Of a stretch of DNA of 64,000 bases, positions 10,172 through 22,505 are shown piece by piece. The stretch comes from Prinsepia uniflora (Eukaryota > Streptophyta > Magnoliopsida > Rosales > Rosaceae). The stretch covers positions 55,752,725 to 55,816,724 of the forward strand of contig CM064871.1 of assembly GCA_032719365.1 (NCBI GenBank), written 5' to 3'. Both the position numbers and the translations under genes were made by a program. Each line of letters begins with the position of its first letter. Position 1 is the stretch's first letter. Below the pieces are notes generated by a model. That model did not search any database, was not told the DNA's origin, and was given only the letters and a program-made list of their open reading frames with translations.

Positions 10172-11376
10172 AGTTTGACCTTGAAATTCGTGCCACACTC
10201 CCACATGTGCTGGTTAAAGTTCGGTCACCAATGGTCAACGTCGGGTAACGCTGACGTCATTGTTGATGTCACAGTTGACTTCAGCTTGACAACCTGACAT
10301 CTGACACTGTCTGACAGCCTACCATGTGGTACCCCCTGGTTGGTGCCATGTGTCACCATTTGGCACGTCCACGTGTTTGCTGACGCCACTACTAACATCA
10401 TTGTGACGTTAGCATCTACCACGTTAGCACTAACAGGTGCTGACAACTCGCCATGTGGGACCAACCTAGTCTGTGACGTGGCCTGACAAGATGACGTGGC
10501 TTGCCACGCCATCATCGTCAACCTTTGGCTGGATCGACCCGAATAACTGTAACGGGTCGTTCAACCAGTATGTCGACCCAATCGTATCTTCGTCATTTCT
10601 CACCCAAAATCCACCAAGTTTTCAGCATTTGACTTATTTCTAACCCTGGAACAAGAATATGAGATCAAAATCGAGAAACAATACCTAAAATCACCTGACA
10701 AAACTTGAACCCCCACGGACAAACTTCGAACCAGTCCCATAGCCTGTCTAGTTGTCCTCTACCTTTCATTTTCGATCTTGTAGGCTTGTAAGAGCTCCAA
10801 GAGCACATCCATGGCCTTAGTTCTCCTTCCTAATGCCTCAAACTAAAAACGCCAATTTAAGGTCCACGTGTATACCTAATTTTCACGATTTTCTGGCCAG
10901 CCACCGTGTCTTTGTATCCTTCACCATCTCTGTCAGCCTCTCCCTCCATGGGTAGGGTTTTAAAGTTGTATATGTGTGGGTTTGAATGAAATAGAGGTAA
11001 TTATGTGTAGGGAAATGGGCAGAGGAAATGAGTGACACTTGTCACTCATCCTTTGGTCTAGGATAAGATATTTTGGGTCCCACAACCAAACAAACAAAAG
11101 TCCACTTTTCTCGATATACGTGCACCGTAAAAATAACCCAAATATTTTGTGACCGGTAAAATCATTGTTTGATGTCCGAATTCGACGTGTTTCCTGTCTA
11201 TGTTATCGTCATCCCTCAATCCATGCAATGGACCTCGGTCAATGTGCAAATAACCTCTTGGATCAAAAGTCAACATTTTCCCTTTCTGTGGGCAAAATCG
11301 TCATTTCACCTTGACTAATCCCAATTAGTCTCGTTAATCTCAATGTAATCCCATGATTACGAGACGGATCATTACA
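10172..11376 (-). mobile_element. Fragment of a second gypsy LTR type (type B), reverse
   Basis: The stretch resembles 44520-45977 (repeated CCACGTG/GACGTGG-rich sequence, then GAGTGACACTTGTCACTCATCC) and ends GGATCATTACA, the LTR 5' terminus in reverse. The other end is cut off where it abuts the type A LTR. No gene is seen. Confidence 0.65.
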
Positions 11377-12678
11377 TTAAAGGTGGCCTCTACAGTCGCG
11401 TGAGGCCCACGCGCAGAGAGGTGAGGTGGTACGTAGGGGCATTTTCCATGTCCTCACAAAGTTTGATCAACACATATTTTGATGTAATCGACGTTATAGA
11501 AATTTTGGCATAGGTTTCGAGCCGATCAAACATCGTCTCGTGGTGGTAGTTTTGAGTGTCCGAAATGTTATCCTTAGATTTTAGTTTGTATTTTATCTCG
11601 GGAATTAGGGGTTTGTAATGTGAGGTTACATTGGACTTTAATAATCCATGAGTATGATTTTTGACGAGAAATATAGCTCTTAGATTCAAGATTGACCTAC
11701 AAGGACATGTTGTGAGTGAACATTTTTTTTTATAAGTATGATGCATGCATAGTTAAATGTTTTAAATATTTTATTGCAATGGTTTGAGAAGTGATTTGAA
11801 ATGATTATTTGATGGTTTATGTATTTGTTGATTGAGTTATGGCCGCGGTTTTTACAGTTATTTTGTGGAAACAGTGTTTTGAGCTCAGGTCCCGACTTTA
11901 ATGTTTCAACTTGTTTTTCCCCGTCAAGGATTTATGTAAAGCACACTTTTCTTGGTTTTGTGAACTTTTTTTCATGGTAGTCATTGCCGTATGATACTAG
12001 TACCGTCCGGATGATGCGTGAGTGCAGCTCCCAGACGTGACTCGGATGATGCATGTATGTAGTTCTCGTGGATGCTAGTACAGTCTGAATGGTGCGTGAG
12101 CGCAATTCCCAGACGTGACTCAGATATTGTGTGAGTGCAGTTTTCGAGTTTGCCTACACTTAGTGTTGTTGTCATCGTGACTGGTGCTTGAGTTTGAGGA
12201 TTGGTTATGTCTGGTTATGATGCTTGTACTCAAATGTCTTTACATGAGTTGATAGACATGAATTTGGGGAAATGTGGGTCACAGGCTATTTATTTGTATT
12301 TATGATTTTGTGGTCCCACAATTTATGATTGTTTTTAATTGAAATTTTGTGGTTCACGTTTTATTTTATGCATGCATGTTTTATAATTGTAGGGTAAAAT
12401 TTTATTTTTCTCAAAATGTATTTTCAAATGTTTATTTTTTTCCACTCACACTTTTGATGGTTTTGATGACCTTTCAGGTCGTTCAATGATTTTGATGACC
12501 CTTCAAGTCGTTGCACGAAAATCAGGGTTGATCGAGTGGCGGAGGCATGCATGAGAAATTAGTATGATTATCCATTTCTTGACAAGTATTTTGGGTAGTT
12601 TCATAATTTTAGATTACTTGTCCGACGGGAGCAAGACCAAGCGCAATTATCAAAGTGTTTTTGGAGCGGATCTTATCA
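11377..12678 (+). mobile_element. Forward fragment of a related gypsy LTR
   Basis: It carries the forward-order marks of these LTRs: ATGCATGCAT (about 11740), another CATGCATG (about 12370), CCACTCACACTTTT (about 12440), TGATGACCTTTCAGGTCG and GACGGGAGCAAGACC, and it ends …ATCTTATCA. Between 11990 and 12130 there is a local repeat of GGATGATGCGTGAGTGCAG type, in the place where type A has its hairpin array. The 5' part is missing. No gene. Confidence 0.65.
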
Positions 12679-13026
12679 AAAATAACAAATATATTGCCAA
12701 AATGTTGCTTTCAAACCAATCATTGACTCAAAATTCAAGTCAAAATATTGCAACCCTGAGCTAGAGCCCACAATACTGTTTCAACACAAAAAAAAAACCA
12801 TGGAATCCGTGTCTAGAAATCATATCATGAATAAATATTCTACATCTGAAAAATCACCAAACACATTTTGAGTCATTTACTTAGACCATTGTAATCAATT
12901 TCATGCAATAAAGTATTTAAAACATTTATCTATGCATGCATCACAATTTATAAAGCAAATTTCCATTCACCGTGCATTTAAGTAATTCAATCCCAACTGA
13001 AACCCCCGCGATAGTGTTACTAGTTT
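12679..13026 (-). mobile_element. Internal and LTR-like scrap of a reverse gypsy element
   Basis: AT-rich sequence with ATGCATGCAT (about 12930) and a weak TTCCATTCACC module is followed by about 50 bp leading into a reverse primer-binding site. It appears to be leftover LTR plus leader of the element whose 5' LTR is 13042-14551. No coding sequence is recognisable. Confidence 0.45.
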
Positions 13027-13038
13027 GCTCTGATACCA
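13027..13038 (-). promoter_or_regulatory. Primer-binding site, reverse strand
   Basis: GCTCTGATACCA is the reverse complement of the tRNA-Met primer site. It is separated by AAT from the TGACAGGAC end of the next LTR, exactly as in element A, so 13042-14551 is the 5' LTR of a minus-strand element. Confidence 0.9.
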
Positions 13039-13041
13039 AAT

Positions 13042-14551
13042 TGACAGGACTCTTCCCGAAATCAATTTGATAATTGTGTAAGGTCTTATTCTAGTCTAAC
13101 AGCTCAACTAATGTACTTGAAATGCCCTTATGACTTTCACTTATAAAATCAGAGACTTGTCAGACTGGAGATGAACACCGATCCTCTTAGTAATATCATT
13201 TTGATATATGAACCAAACATATTTCGTCCTCCTGAGGTCATCATCCACACCAATTCACTAGCCCTGATGAATACTGGAACCTGACATCCCGGCTCCTTTA
13301 AAGCCCTAAACCGATATCCGGAATCTGCTTGAGTTCTATCTGATATTCCGACTCTTCCCGAGTCTTATCCCGTGATCCTAATCATATTAGGAATCCATAA
13401 CCAAATTCCCAAAACTCTAGGAGATTCTATGTATATTATGTAAAGATACCATCTTCGGACATATGAAAATACCTCTAAATAATATGCAATTGACTCAAAA
13501 ATTGTAACAATAGGCCCATAATTCAAAAATGATGAAAATTCATGTTGGCCGGAAATCGAGGAGGCGCTCCACACGCTGCCCTGCTCCGGTGGACGGCTGA
13601 GAGGTCTCCTCATGCGCCTACATCACGCTTGTGGAAGGCTACTCTCCTTCTTCCCCGACCCGAGTTGACCAGGTTCTTTGTAATCAAATCCCGACTCGGT
13701 AATTAGCCAACTTGGCATCATTTCTTCCATTTATGTTCATGTTTAAAACATCTAACATATCTTAATTCATCCCCCAGAACAATTATATGCTCATAAAGCC
13801 ATTAAAACTTACCACAAAACTCCTCGAACAGAGCTTAAAGTTCCAATTGACACGAGACTTCATGTTCCGGGCATCACCAACATCCAATCCTTAGAGTCCA
13901 TAGCTGATTTTGATCGTATAGTCCCGAGGAACCTTAATCTGAGCTTAGTTTCGATGTTTGGACGTCAAAACTCAAGGTTACTTAAAAGGGAGATACAGGT
14001 CTCCTGGTTCGAGTCTCTGGGTTCTAGTTCCATGGTTCACCGTTCCAGGTTCTAGTTTTTTTTTTTCCTTTTAATATTCTCTAGAAAAAATCCACCAAGA
14101 CGGTTTTATTCCTCCTGTCCCCCAAAACATCCTCGTTCCTCCCCTTTCATCTTTTGGCTTTCCTATATATATATATGTATTCAAGGGAGAGATATGTTAA
14201 ATCTTCTCCATCTTCTCCCAACAAATGACATTTGTCAATTATATAGGTAGCTGACTCATGATAGATGCCGAGTCACTCCCCTTATGTAAAAAGACCGAAC
14301 TACCCATATTGTCCAAATTACCAAAATAGCTTTGGGCATTTAAACCTATAACCTTCTCATACATTCTCGATTTTCCCCTTGCCAGTTGTGTGTGAACTCT
14401 TGAGTTTGAGACCGAGGCAATGGTCTAATCCAAAAATCCAAAAAGTTTTCCATACATTGGCTTTCGACCCTTTTATAAAAATAAGTATAAATTTGTCAAT
14501 TTACAATTTATTTTCAAAAAATATCTTAAATTTTCGGGACGGATCATCACA
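13042..14551 (-). mobile_element. 5' LTR of a minus-strand gypsy element, 1.5 kb
   Basis: It is bounded by TGACAGGACTC… and …CGGGACGGATCATCACA, the reverse of the family termini. It is shorter than the other LTRs, and the central module region is missing or unrecognisable. The body of the element left of the primer site is almost wholly lost. Short open frames (for example 13365-13613) show no known domain. Confidence 0.78.
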
Positions 14552-14558
14552 CATAGCT

Positions 14559-15100
14559 TTTTAATATGCGACCATTTGGCTCAACCGTTAATTTTTCGTA
14601 AAATAATCTGTTAAGTGTTGATGTGTCACTAGTGAAACCAATTTTTTAAAATGAACTCTGCTATGTAGATAAAAATAATGATAATAAAATCAAATTCAAA
14701 ATAAACACTAACAATTGAATGAAAAAAAACAACCGCCTTGTATTTTTCCATAATGTTTTGTAAGAAGAAATCGACTTCTTCGTCTTTCTTCTTCTTATTA
14801 ATAATGGATTAGAACTTAAGCGAAATAATTAAAAAAAATTGGAATTTCTGGAAAATCTGGAAAAATTTGAAGGTCTAGGCATTTTTCGTCACAAAAAGGT
14901 AAAAAGCGCCTTTGGTGACAAATTCTATGATGAACTGCACTACAAAAGATTTTTTTAGCGACTCTGTTCATTAGCGAATCTGTCGCTAAAGGTGTGCTTA
15001 ACCTTTAGTGACGCCAAATGAATAGACTTTTTAGCTTCTTTTTTTCTGGATTTTCCAGAAATTCCAGATTTTTAAAAATACTTTATTTTAATTTTTAATC

Positions 15101-15152
<52 letters not shown>

Positions 15153-15469
15153 GTTGTTGTTCTTTCACTATAATATCCGTGGGTTGATGTTTGTGAGTCT
15201 TGATGGTTCTAGAAAGAAAGATGATGAAGAAGAAGGCTGGAGAAGATGATGATGAAGAAAAAGAAGTCGAGTTCTTCTTCTTACGGATCATTATGGGAAA
15301 ACCCAAGGTTTTTTTTTTTCATTCAATTGTTAGTGTTTATTTTGAATTTTTTTTTATCTACACGGCAAAATTAATTTTAAAAAGTAAGTTTCGTAAGTGA
15401 CATGTCCAGACTTAAAACAGATTTTTCTAACAAAAAAATTAATGATGGGTCAAGTTATCACATATTAAA
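14559..15469. mobile_element. Foldback / MITE-like element 1
   Basis: The left end (from TTTAATATGCGACC) and the right end (…GTTATCACATATTAAA) are imperfect inverted repeats of about 210-250 bp. Both arms contain TCAAAATAAACACTAACAAT followed by GAATGAAAAAAA and a CTTCTTCTT-rich stretch (right arm read in reverse). The centre has further inverted pieces (TTTCTGGAAAATC / GATTTTCCAGAAA) and a TTTAGCGAC…GTCGCTAAA hairpin near 14955-15015. There is no transposase. I could not fix the target duplication. Confidence 0.7.
15102..15162. repeat. (ATT)n microsatellite
   Basis: About twenty uninterrupted ATT units run into a short TTG run, inside foldback element 1. Confidence 0.97.
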
Positions 15470-18414
15470 GAACTCCGGATACTAAAATGTAAAATGTCAC
15501 ATATGATTTAGAAACTTAGTATAAACCACAAAAAATTAAAGTATAATTTATTCTATTTTATAATTAGACAGCTTAATTAAGAAAGATTTCTGGACTTTAG
15601 CCTAAGACAGCTCATGGAATGAAACCTTTGCTTACTAGTTAGATAAAAAAGGTAGCATTATTGGAATCGTGTGACAGACATTACCACGAAACGTACGTTT
15701 TCCTTAGAGCATGATAATGACCCTCTCTCAACACCATTCTATCAAAAAAAGGGGGAAAGAGAGCTCAATGACCATTTCCTTGAAAAAGACTTAACAATTT
15801 GTATATGCAGATATCAACCTTTTACTTTATGCAAGTGTTATACACATTAGACATCGACATACACTTACAAAAGCTCGAAATCTTCCACTGTATTTGGGTG
15901 GATAAAAATATTACTGTTTAAATACTACTAAACAGTAGTATTGACCAATTTTTACTAGTTAGTTTAGTACTTAAATTGGATGAAAGTCTTGTGTTGAGTG
16001 ATGCTAGCTAGTGTCTACATAATGGTGGTCTTTAGTAGCTTGTGAGCTTGTGTTGTAGCCGAATACATATTAATAAAAATGTAATTATTTTAACTTTTGT
16101 ATAAGGGCAATATAGTAATTAAGTTAGTTTTTATACCGATTCATAGAAATTAGTAAAAAAAAAAATAATCAAACTCGTTAATATATTAATTCTATATGGT
16201 TAGTAAACACTGTGAATGATTACTCACTTATTCAATTACCCACTTCTCTGATTCACTACACTATTCTCATTTCTAGAAAGTAAATGTGGCATAAGTCCAC
16301 ATTTAAATGGTATGGTTATGGCTATTAACCATTTAACCAATGAGTTTGATTTTGCTCACGACCAATCTCATAGCTTTCCATGTGTCCTGCACGTTAACAA
16401 TGGTTAGAAAATTTAATTAGTATATAAATTACTTAATATAACAAGGAGAAAATATCACTTTCCATATGATATTAAGTAAACTTTCTATATTTAATTTTAT
16501 ATCTAATTAATTGTACATCAAATTAAGTTTGGATAATTCTTTTCATATTTATAATAAGATATAAAACACTTGGAAAATAATAAATTTAAAAAAGAATATA
16601 CACCCAAAAAAAAAACTCAAAAAAGAAAATATAGAAAACGGTAACTCTCATACTAATAATATCAGGTTTGATATTTTGCTCTTGTTGTTTGTGTGAAGTG
16701 CAAGAGTGCGATTGTCCATTCCTCTATGAAATGCCTAGGCTGCTTTCTCCACTCCCTGTCCTAGTGTAAAGTGTATGAAGGTTACCCTTTTTCTATATAT
16801 GTATCTTTTCTTTTTTGAGTTTGTTAATTTTTTTTCCTTTTTTATTCAACTCCTTTTCAAATTTACTATTTTTTTAAGTGTTTATATTTTTATAAATATA
16901 TACATAGTATAATGGAAACTTGATTTGATGTACACAATTAATTAGATATAAAGTTAAATATAGAAAGTTTACTCAAATGGAAATCAAAATATTTCTCCTA
17001 TTGTATTAAGTAATTTATATATTGCTACCAATCCTTGAGGCGCGCGAGCAAATCAGGTTCTTAACTGATGGACAAACCATTTATTACATAAACATTTAAC
17101 GGTTTATAACATAACCATTTAACCATTTATTACAATAACCAAAATTTTGGTCATATTTATTCAACCATCTATTACATATCCATATAATTTTTTTTTTGGG
17201 CCACATTTATTCAACCTTTTGAATGGTGTTGTTAAATTAAAGTCATTTGAAAAATAAATTAACAAAAAAAAAAACTTATCAACAAATCCGTGGTGGCGAT
17301 TTTAGTAAGGATTTGTTCATCTCTTCGAATCTTAGTCTATTTTTGTGAATCTAACTTGGATTTTTTTTTTTGTAGATTTAGGGTGATTTTCACATTTTCC
17401 AATCACCATTGGCCACTTTTGACCTTCAACCCAAGTATTAAAATTATTCTACTCATCGAGTTTGAAGTAGTAATATAAATTTATTGATATTCTAGATAGT
17501 TGATTATCTTTGTAATTTTACCTTATTTTTATTTTTATTTTTTAATTAAATATTAATTTATTTTATTTTAGTCTATTAAAAATAGAAGTAAAAGATTAAA
17601 AAATGAAAATTATTTTCACGATGCACCACTTTTAGGCTCCGTTTGATATTTTTTTTTTTCTCGAAAAGTTGTTTTATTTGAAAGTGAAGCAGTGTAAAAG
17701 CGTTTGGTAAAAATAAAAAATCTTGCTTGTTTGAACAACAATGGACTTTTGACAACAATTTTTGAAAGTAGTCGGTGTGTTACTTTTTAAGCAGTAGGCT
17801 ATATGAAGAATGTTCAAGAACCAACTTTACAGAACCAACCATTTGATTCAATTAACTTCACAAAATAATATTCAAATCTAACCGTTCATTTTATGGTTTA
17901 TTTTTCAAGATCATGTATGTAAAAATTCATCCAAATAATTATTTGACTATTTAACATAAAAAACAAATAAATAAATGAAGATAAGTCGGTGGATAACACA
18001 TTAATTTTTATTTTTAATAATCGAGTTATTAAATTATTAAATGATTTCTGATTGTGAATTTTTCTTTTTTATAGAAATGATCTTTTACCAATGACCTACA
18101 AAAGAAACCATTGGATTAGGATATTATTTTGTAGAGTAAATTGAACAGAGTGATTCGCTCCGTATTATGAGATCAACTCTTGAGCACATTTATATATGCA
18201 TGATTTTGCTAATTTTTCTTTTTGCTCTTTTATTAATGTTAAGGTAACGAATCAATCTTAATTACTACATTTGTATTGGGAGAGAAGTTGGCAATTGATG
18301 TATGGCCCATAATTATCACACCAGGGCCCGTATATGCCGCCACAATGTGAAGGCAATTACTAATTTTCTAAGTTGTAGAAGAAAAAACATCCAGAAAGAA
18401 GAACAAAGGACTCC
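15470..18414. other. AT-rich intergenic DNA, no gene seen
   Basis: Homopolymer and AT-rich sequence. Apart from foldback element 2 (16340-17075) and a few short repeats of AACCATTTATTACAT type around 17080-17190, I see no coding exon, RNA gene or TE signature. The short open frames at 17290-17758 and 18360-18587 are random-looking. Confidence 0.6.
16340..17075. mobile_element. Foldback / MITE-like element 2
   Basis: Two arms of about 220 bp, roughly 16421-16640 and 16790-17025, are reverse complements of each other with indels. Both carry ATATAAATTACTTAATA, GTAAACTTTCTATATTTAA and TATCTAATTAATTG. Weaker similarity extends outward (TGATTTTGCTCACG against TGATTTGCTCGCG). The 150-bp centre is unique and less AT-rich. 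No open frame or transposase is present. Confidence 0.7.
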
Positions 18415-18419
18415 ATTTG

Positions 18420-18863
18420 TGATGTGTGTCCCTCCTTAATTGGAGGAAGAAGAAAAAATAATAAAAATAAATGAAAATAAAGAACGGATGAGACATGAGA
18501 AGAGAAAATAGAAAACGAAACAAAATAGAAAATATAATCTAAAGTAAAACGGAAAAACCAACTTATAAAAGCTGGAGTTTTATTCATTCTCTATCAATCA
18601 GCAAGAAAAACCAAATTCGTAGAGAATTTGAGAGGAAACCTCATATGTATGTGAGAGAGAAATCTTCTTGAGAAAGTATCCAAGAGAGAGAGTTACCCAC
18701 CAATTTTCAGTGAGATTACTTGTACCCATTATTTTATAGGGGAATAAATTTAATGCTTATTTTGTGTGCATATTTTAATTACACAAGAGTGAGAAAAGTC
18801 AGATCCTAGAACCAAGAATAATTACTTAATTTTGGATTTCAATATTCACCATCTTTCCTAACA
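18420..18863 (+). repeat. 5' LTR of the Copia element
   Basis: It starts TGATGTGTGTCCC and ends TTTCCTAACA. It is homologous over its length to 26009-26474 (466 bp), with several substitutions and indels, for example a TTTATTTCTTTAGC-containing insertion in the 3' copy. Confidence 0.92.
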
Positions 18864-18865
18864 AG

Positions 18866-18876
18866 TGGTATCAAAG
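18866..18876 (+). promoter_or_regulatory. Primer-binding site of the Copia element
   Basis: TGGTATCAAAG lies two bases after the LTR end and is complementary to the tRNA-Met 3' end as in many Copia elements. Confidence 0.88.
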
Positions 18877-19354
18877 AAAGGGTCATTACACGGTTTAGCT
18901 TGTGTTATTCACAATGGAAGAGTCAACCTCGACGACATCAGCAATGATGGAACCTCTTCAAACTACTCCATTTGGAAATCCATAATGGAGGACATCCTCT
19001 GCTGTAAAGATTTGTACAAGCCTTTGCAAAATGAAGGGAAGAAACCAAAAGCCAAGACTGATGTCGAATGGAATTTTCTAAACAGAAAAACTGTCTGACA
19101 AATCCGACCATGGATAGATCAGAGTGTCTTTCACCATGTGGCGCAAGAAACAGTTGCGTATACGTTATAGACCAAACTAGAGTCCATGTATGAGAGAAAG
19201 ACGACCTAGAATAAAACCTCTACGATTCGGCGATTGGTGAATCTCAAGTATAGGGACACTTGGAGTGTTTCCGAACACTTGAGCGATTTCCAAGGATTGG
19301 TGAATCAACTCACCAATATGAAGATGATACTTGATGATGAATTGCAAGCATTAT

Positions 19355-22300
19355 TGTAACGACCCGTCCCGAATTCCATGATTAGATTAGTGACTAATCA
19401 CGATTAGTGAGGCTACTCGGTGATTAGTTGAGCGAAATCGGACGAACGATGCGAAATGACCGTTTTGCCCATAGGCGTGGCAAAACGTTGACTTTTCAAT
19501 CGGGCGGTCAAACAGACTTTGACCGATGACCGTAACGTAGTTCGTGACATCACTAGTTCATAGGCAGGTGGCACGTTTAATTCCGACGTTCGAGGAGGAA
19601 GTTATAACGATCAGAAGTTTAGGGGCATTTTCGTAATTTTGGTTAAAAAGGGGCTAATGTTGACTTTTTGACCAGAAGATCCGATGACCGAGGGCCTAGG
19701 ACCATTACGTAGATAAGGACGATACGAATCCGTAGACAGGCGGCACGTCGAATTTGGACGTTCGACGGCGAAGTTACGGTTCACGGAAGTTCGAGTGCAC
19801 TATTGCATGAATTACGAGACGAGTTCACTTTTGGACTTTAGTGGGGCCCAGATATTTAGTTCCTGCCCTATGGATGAGTGACATGTGTCACACATCCACA
19901 GGCCATCCTTATACCTTCATGCACCGTGCATTCCATCTTCATTTTCCTCATTCAAAACCCATTACCCGATCTCATTTTCTCACCCAACCATTCACCCCAA
20001 AACCCATCCAACCCTTACGCTATGATCTGGACTGAGGACAGAGTGAAGTGAGGATGCTGAGGAGGTTTCTGGGGGGCCAGAACCGCCGTCCATGGCGGCG
20101 AGAGGAGGAGAAACCCGCAAGGTACCCGGTTAGCCCATTTTGATCCATTTTTCCATTTTTGTTGTTATGGTTGGTTTTTAATGGTTTTAGTGAGTCCATT
20201 AGGTTGCTAGGGACATGTTAGGAAGGTTTTAGGAAGCTTGTGATGACTGGGCAGCCATGGGAGAGTTTTGGGAACTTTGAACCGTTTGGTTCAAAATCGA
20301 ACCATAGGATTTAGGTGTTTTTAGGTTGTTTTAAGGATTGTAATGGCTAGAAAATATCAAAATAGGAAGAAAGGAACCAAAAAGGAAGAACTAGGATGAA
20401 AAATGGGGTGTCTAGGGCCGTGAACCGGTCACTCCGGTCCATTTGGACCGGCCAAACCAAGTGAACCGGTCCGGAACAGTAAAACCGGTCTGCTGGAGGT
20501 TGGTGACGATGAACAGTAATCTGTCCCTTCTAGGAGCGCGTGAGGGCGCGTGGGCCATAATTTGGGAAAGTGTTCAACACGGGAAATCTTCTATTCGATG
20601 TAACGAACATTTTGGGACTATTTTCGCATCAATCGGACATTGTTTCAATAGTTTTCGGGGTGTCGGAAGGTTTAGGGTCGGTTTAAAAATAGTTAAAAGT
20701 TCGGGAAAATTACGGGGCTTTGGTAGGAGGTTAATTAAGTAGTTAGTAACCTTCTACTAAAATTTGGACAGGTTTGGGAGTCCCGGTGATGGTGATTGGC
20801 TCGGGGAGCCGTATGACACGCAAATCGAGGTGGCAGCTCGGACGGTCTGTGAGTGGACTTTGTTTTCTAAATTGGTGCATGCATAAATGTTTATTATATG
20901 TTTAAAATACTTGTTTGTGATGCCATGAGTGCATTTGGATGTGTGGTTACATATAGGCACGTATTTCGAGGTTTCGGCCTTATACGGTGCCTATACGGGT
21001 CTGTATGTCTTTATTGGTCTAAATGAAATGGTTTTGGATTTCAAATGGATAAACTCGGGTATGAGACCCATTTGGTTTTGTCTTGGGCATATGGCGCTAT
21101 TTACGACCTTCGGGTCTAAATCGTAGTCGCGACGGGTGCTATGTGCACGTCGATCGACGATACGACGCTCGCCTCCGGATTGAGATGTGTTCCTTCCGGA
21201 GAGGTCACAATGCACGATTCGTGGTCGGGCAGCCTGGGGAGGCTCGACTTCGGAGTGCTGATAGTTCAGGATAGCGATTGGTGATGAGTGCACCATGATC
21301 TTGTGGTGGACGCGGCGGTTGATTCGTTCACGGCGACATACCAAGATTGAGGGCGGTCCTGGATGGATGGTTGCACACATCACTATGATCGGAGTTGTGA
21401 CTGACCCTTAGATATCGGGCACGGTGCCCAGTTGATGTCATATGTTCGGGCACGAGACCCAGTTGTTTTACACTGATGATTTCGGGTCAGGGACCCTAGA
21501 TGGATTTCCAAGTTCATGGCGATTTATGGGAACCTGCATGAACTCTAGAAAGGTCATTGTGATTCATGACGGTTTATGGGAACCGACATGAACCTTTGTC
21601 AGGTCATTCTGGTTCATGACGGTTTATGGGAACCGGCATGAACCCTGGTTAATGGATGTTGTGGATCATGACGGTTCAAGGAAACCGGGCATGAATGTTT
21701 ATGTTATGTATATATATGTATTCATATACCTTCCTTTACTTCTATTATCTCCTACGGGGAGGGTCGTTGGCCTGGGTGGACCCCGGAGTAGTCACGGAGC
21801 ACCGACTGAGTGGAGTCACCCCCCAGTTGGGTTCCTTACTCTCAGGAAGGCTATGATTACTATTACCTCGGGTAGGGTCAGTGGTCTGCGGACATTGATC
21901 TTGACTTTGAGAAGACTCGGATTGAGACCTGGGTAGCACGCTCGTAGCTTTGGAAACCGTGACAGGATTGGTTGTGTGAATTATATGTATATATGATGTA
22001 TGCTTTATGAGATATATATATATATATATATATATGATATATGATGTGTGTTTACACAGGTTTTGGGCAGTGGCCCGTATGATTGGTTTCTTATGATTTG
22101 GGCCGAGTCCCTTATGGATTTGGGCAGTGGCCCGTATGGTCGTTTTCATTATGGTTCTTTCAATTTTGGTTTTGGGCTTAGTTCCCACATATGGTTTCTT
22201 TAGGATAAATGGTTTTCGAATGCATGCATGCTTTTTAGTGAAGGGTACAAATGTCTTCTTATGAAATGTTTTATGAAATCTTGTTTTGTCCACTCACAGC

Positions 22301-22505
22301 TTTTAATGTTTTGACTGCCCTTCAAGTTGACATCGGATGTGGACTGTAGCAGAGACCGAGATATCACATGTCTCCTCCGGATCCTGGCGCACTCTGATAG
22401 CCCGGGAGGGAAAAGGTCGGAAATATCCCTTGTCTGACACTTCGTGTCAGACGGGAGCAGGGTCATCCCGCACTAATCCCTGGGGGATTGGGATGGGTCC
22501 TGTCA
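19355..22505 (+). mobile_element. Gypsy solo LTR, 3.15 kb, type A, nested in Copia gag
   Basis: It runs from TGTAACGACCCGTCCC to GGGTCCTGTCA with a perfect target duplication ATTAT (19350-19354, 22506-22510). It has no primer site or internal region, so it arose by recombination between two LTRs. It keeps the module pair GTGAGTGGAC/TGCATGCAT (20849-20858, 20876-20884) and ATGCATGCATG/GTCCACTCACAG (22220-22230, 22288-22299), with the hairpin array between. A (TA)n run lies near 22015-22037. Confidence 0.95.
21415..22150 (+). repeat. Mini-hairpin array in the nested solo LTR
   Basis: Units include GGGCACGGTGCCC and GGGTCAGGGACCC (21415-21495). Three GGTTTATGGGAACC units follow between 21560 and 21640, each linked to CATGAACC, then GGTTCAAGGAAACC (about 21673) and GGGCAGTGGCCC twice (about 22066 and 22122). 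The arms GGTT/AACC are a further variant of the covarying arms seen in the other LTRs. Confidence 0.8.

Noticed and set aside
14940..14955. CACTACAAAA as the end of a CACTA transposon
   Set aside because: No matching inverted end or 3-bp duplication was found, and the site lies at the centre of foldback element 1.
21745..22293. Minus-strand 182-codon frame as a gene
   Set aside because: It is antisense to the hairpin array and the (TA)n run of the nested LTR. The peptide is repetitive and has no domain.
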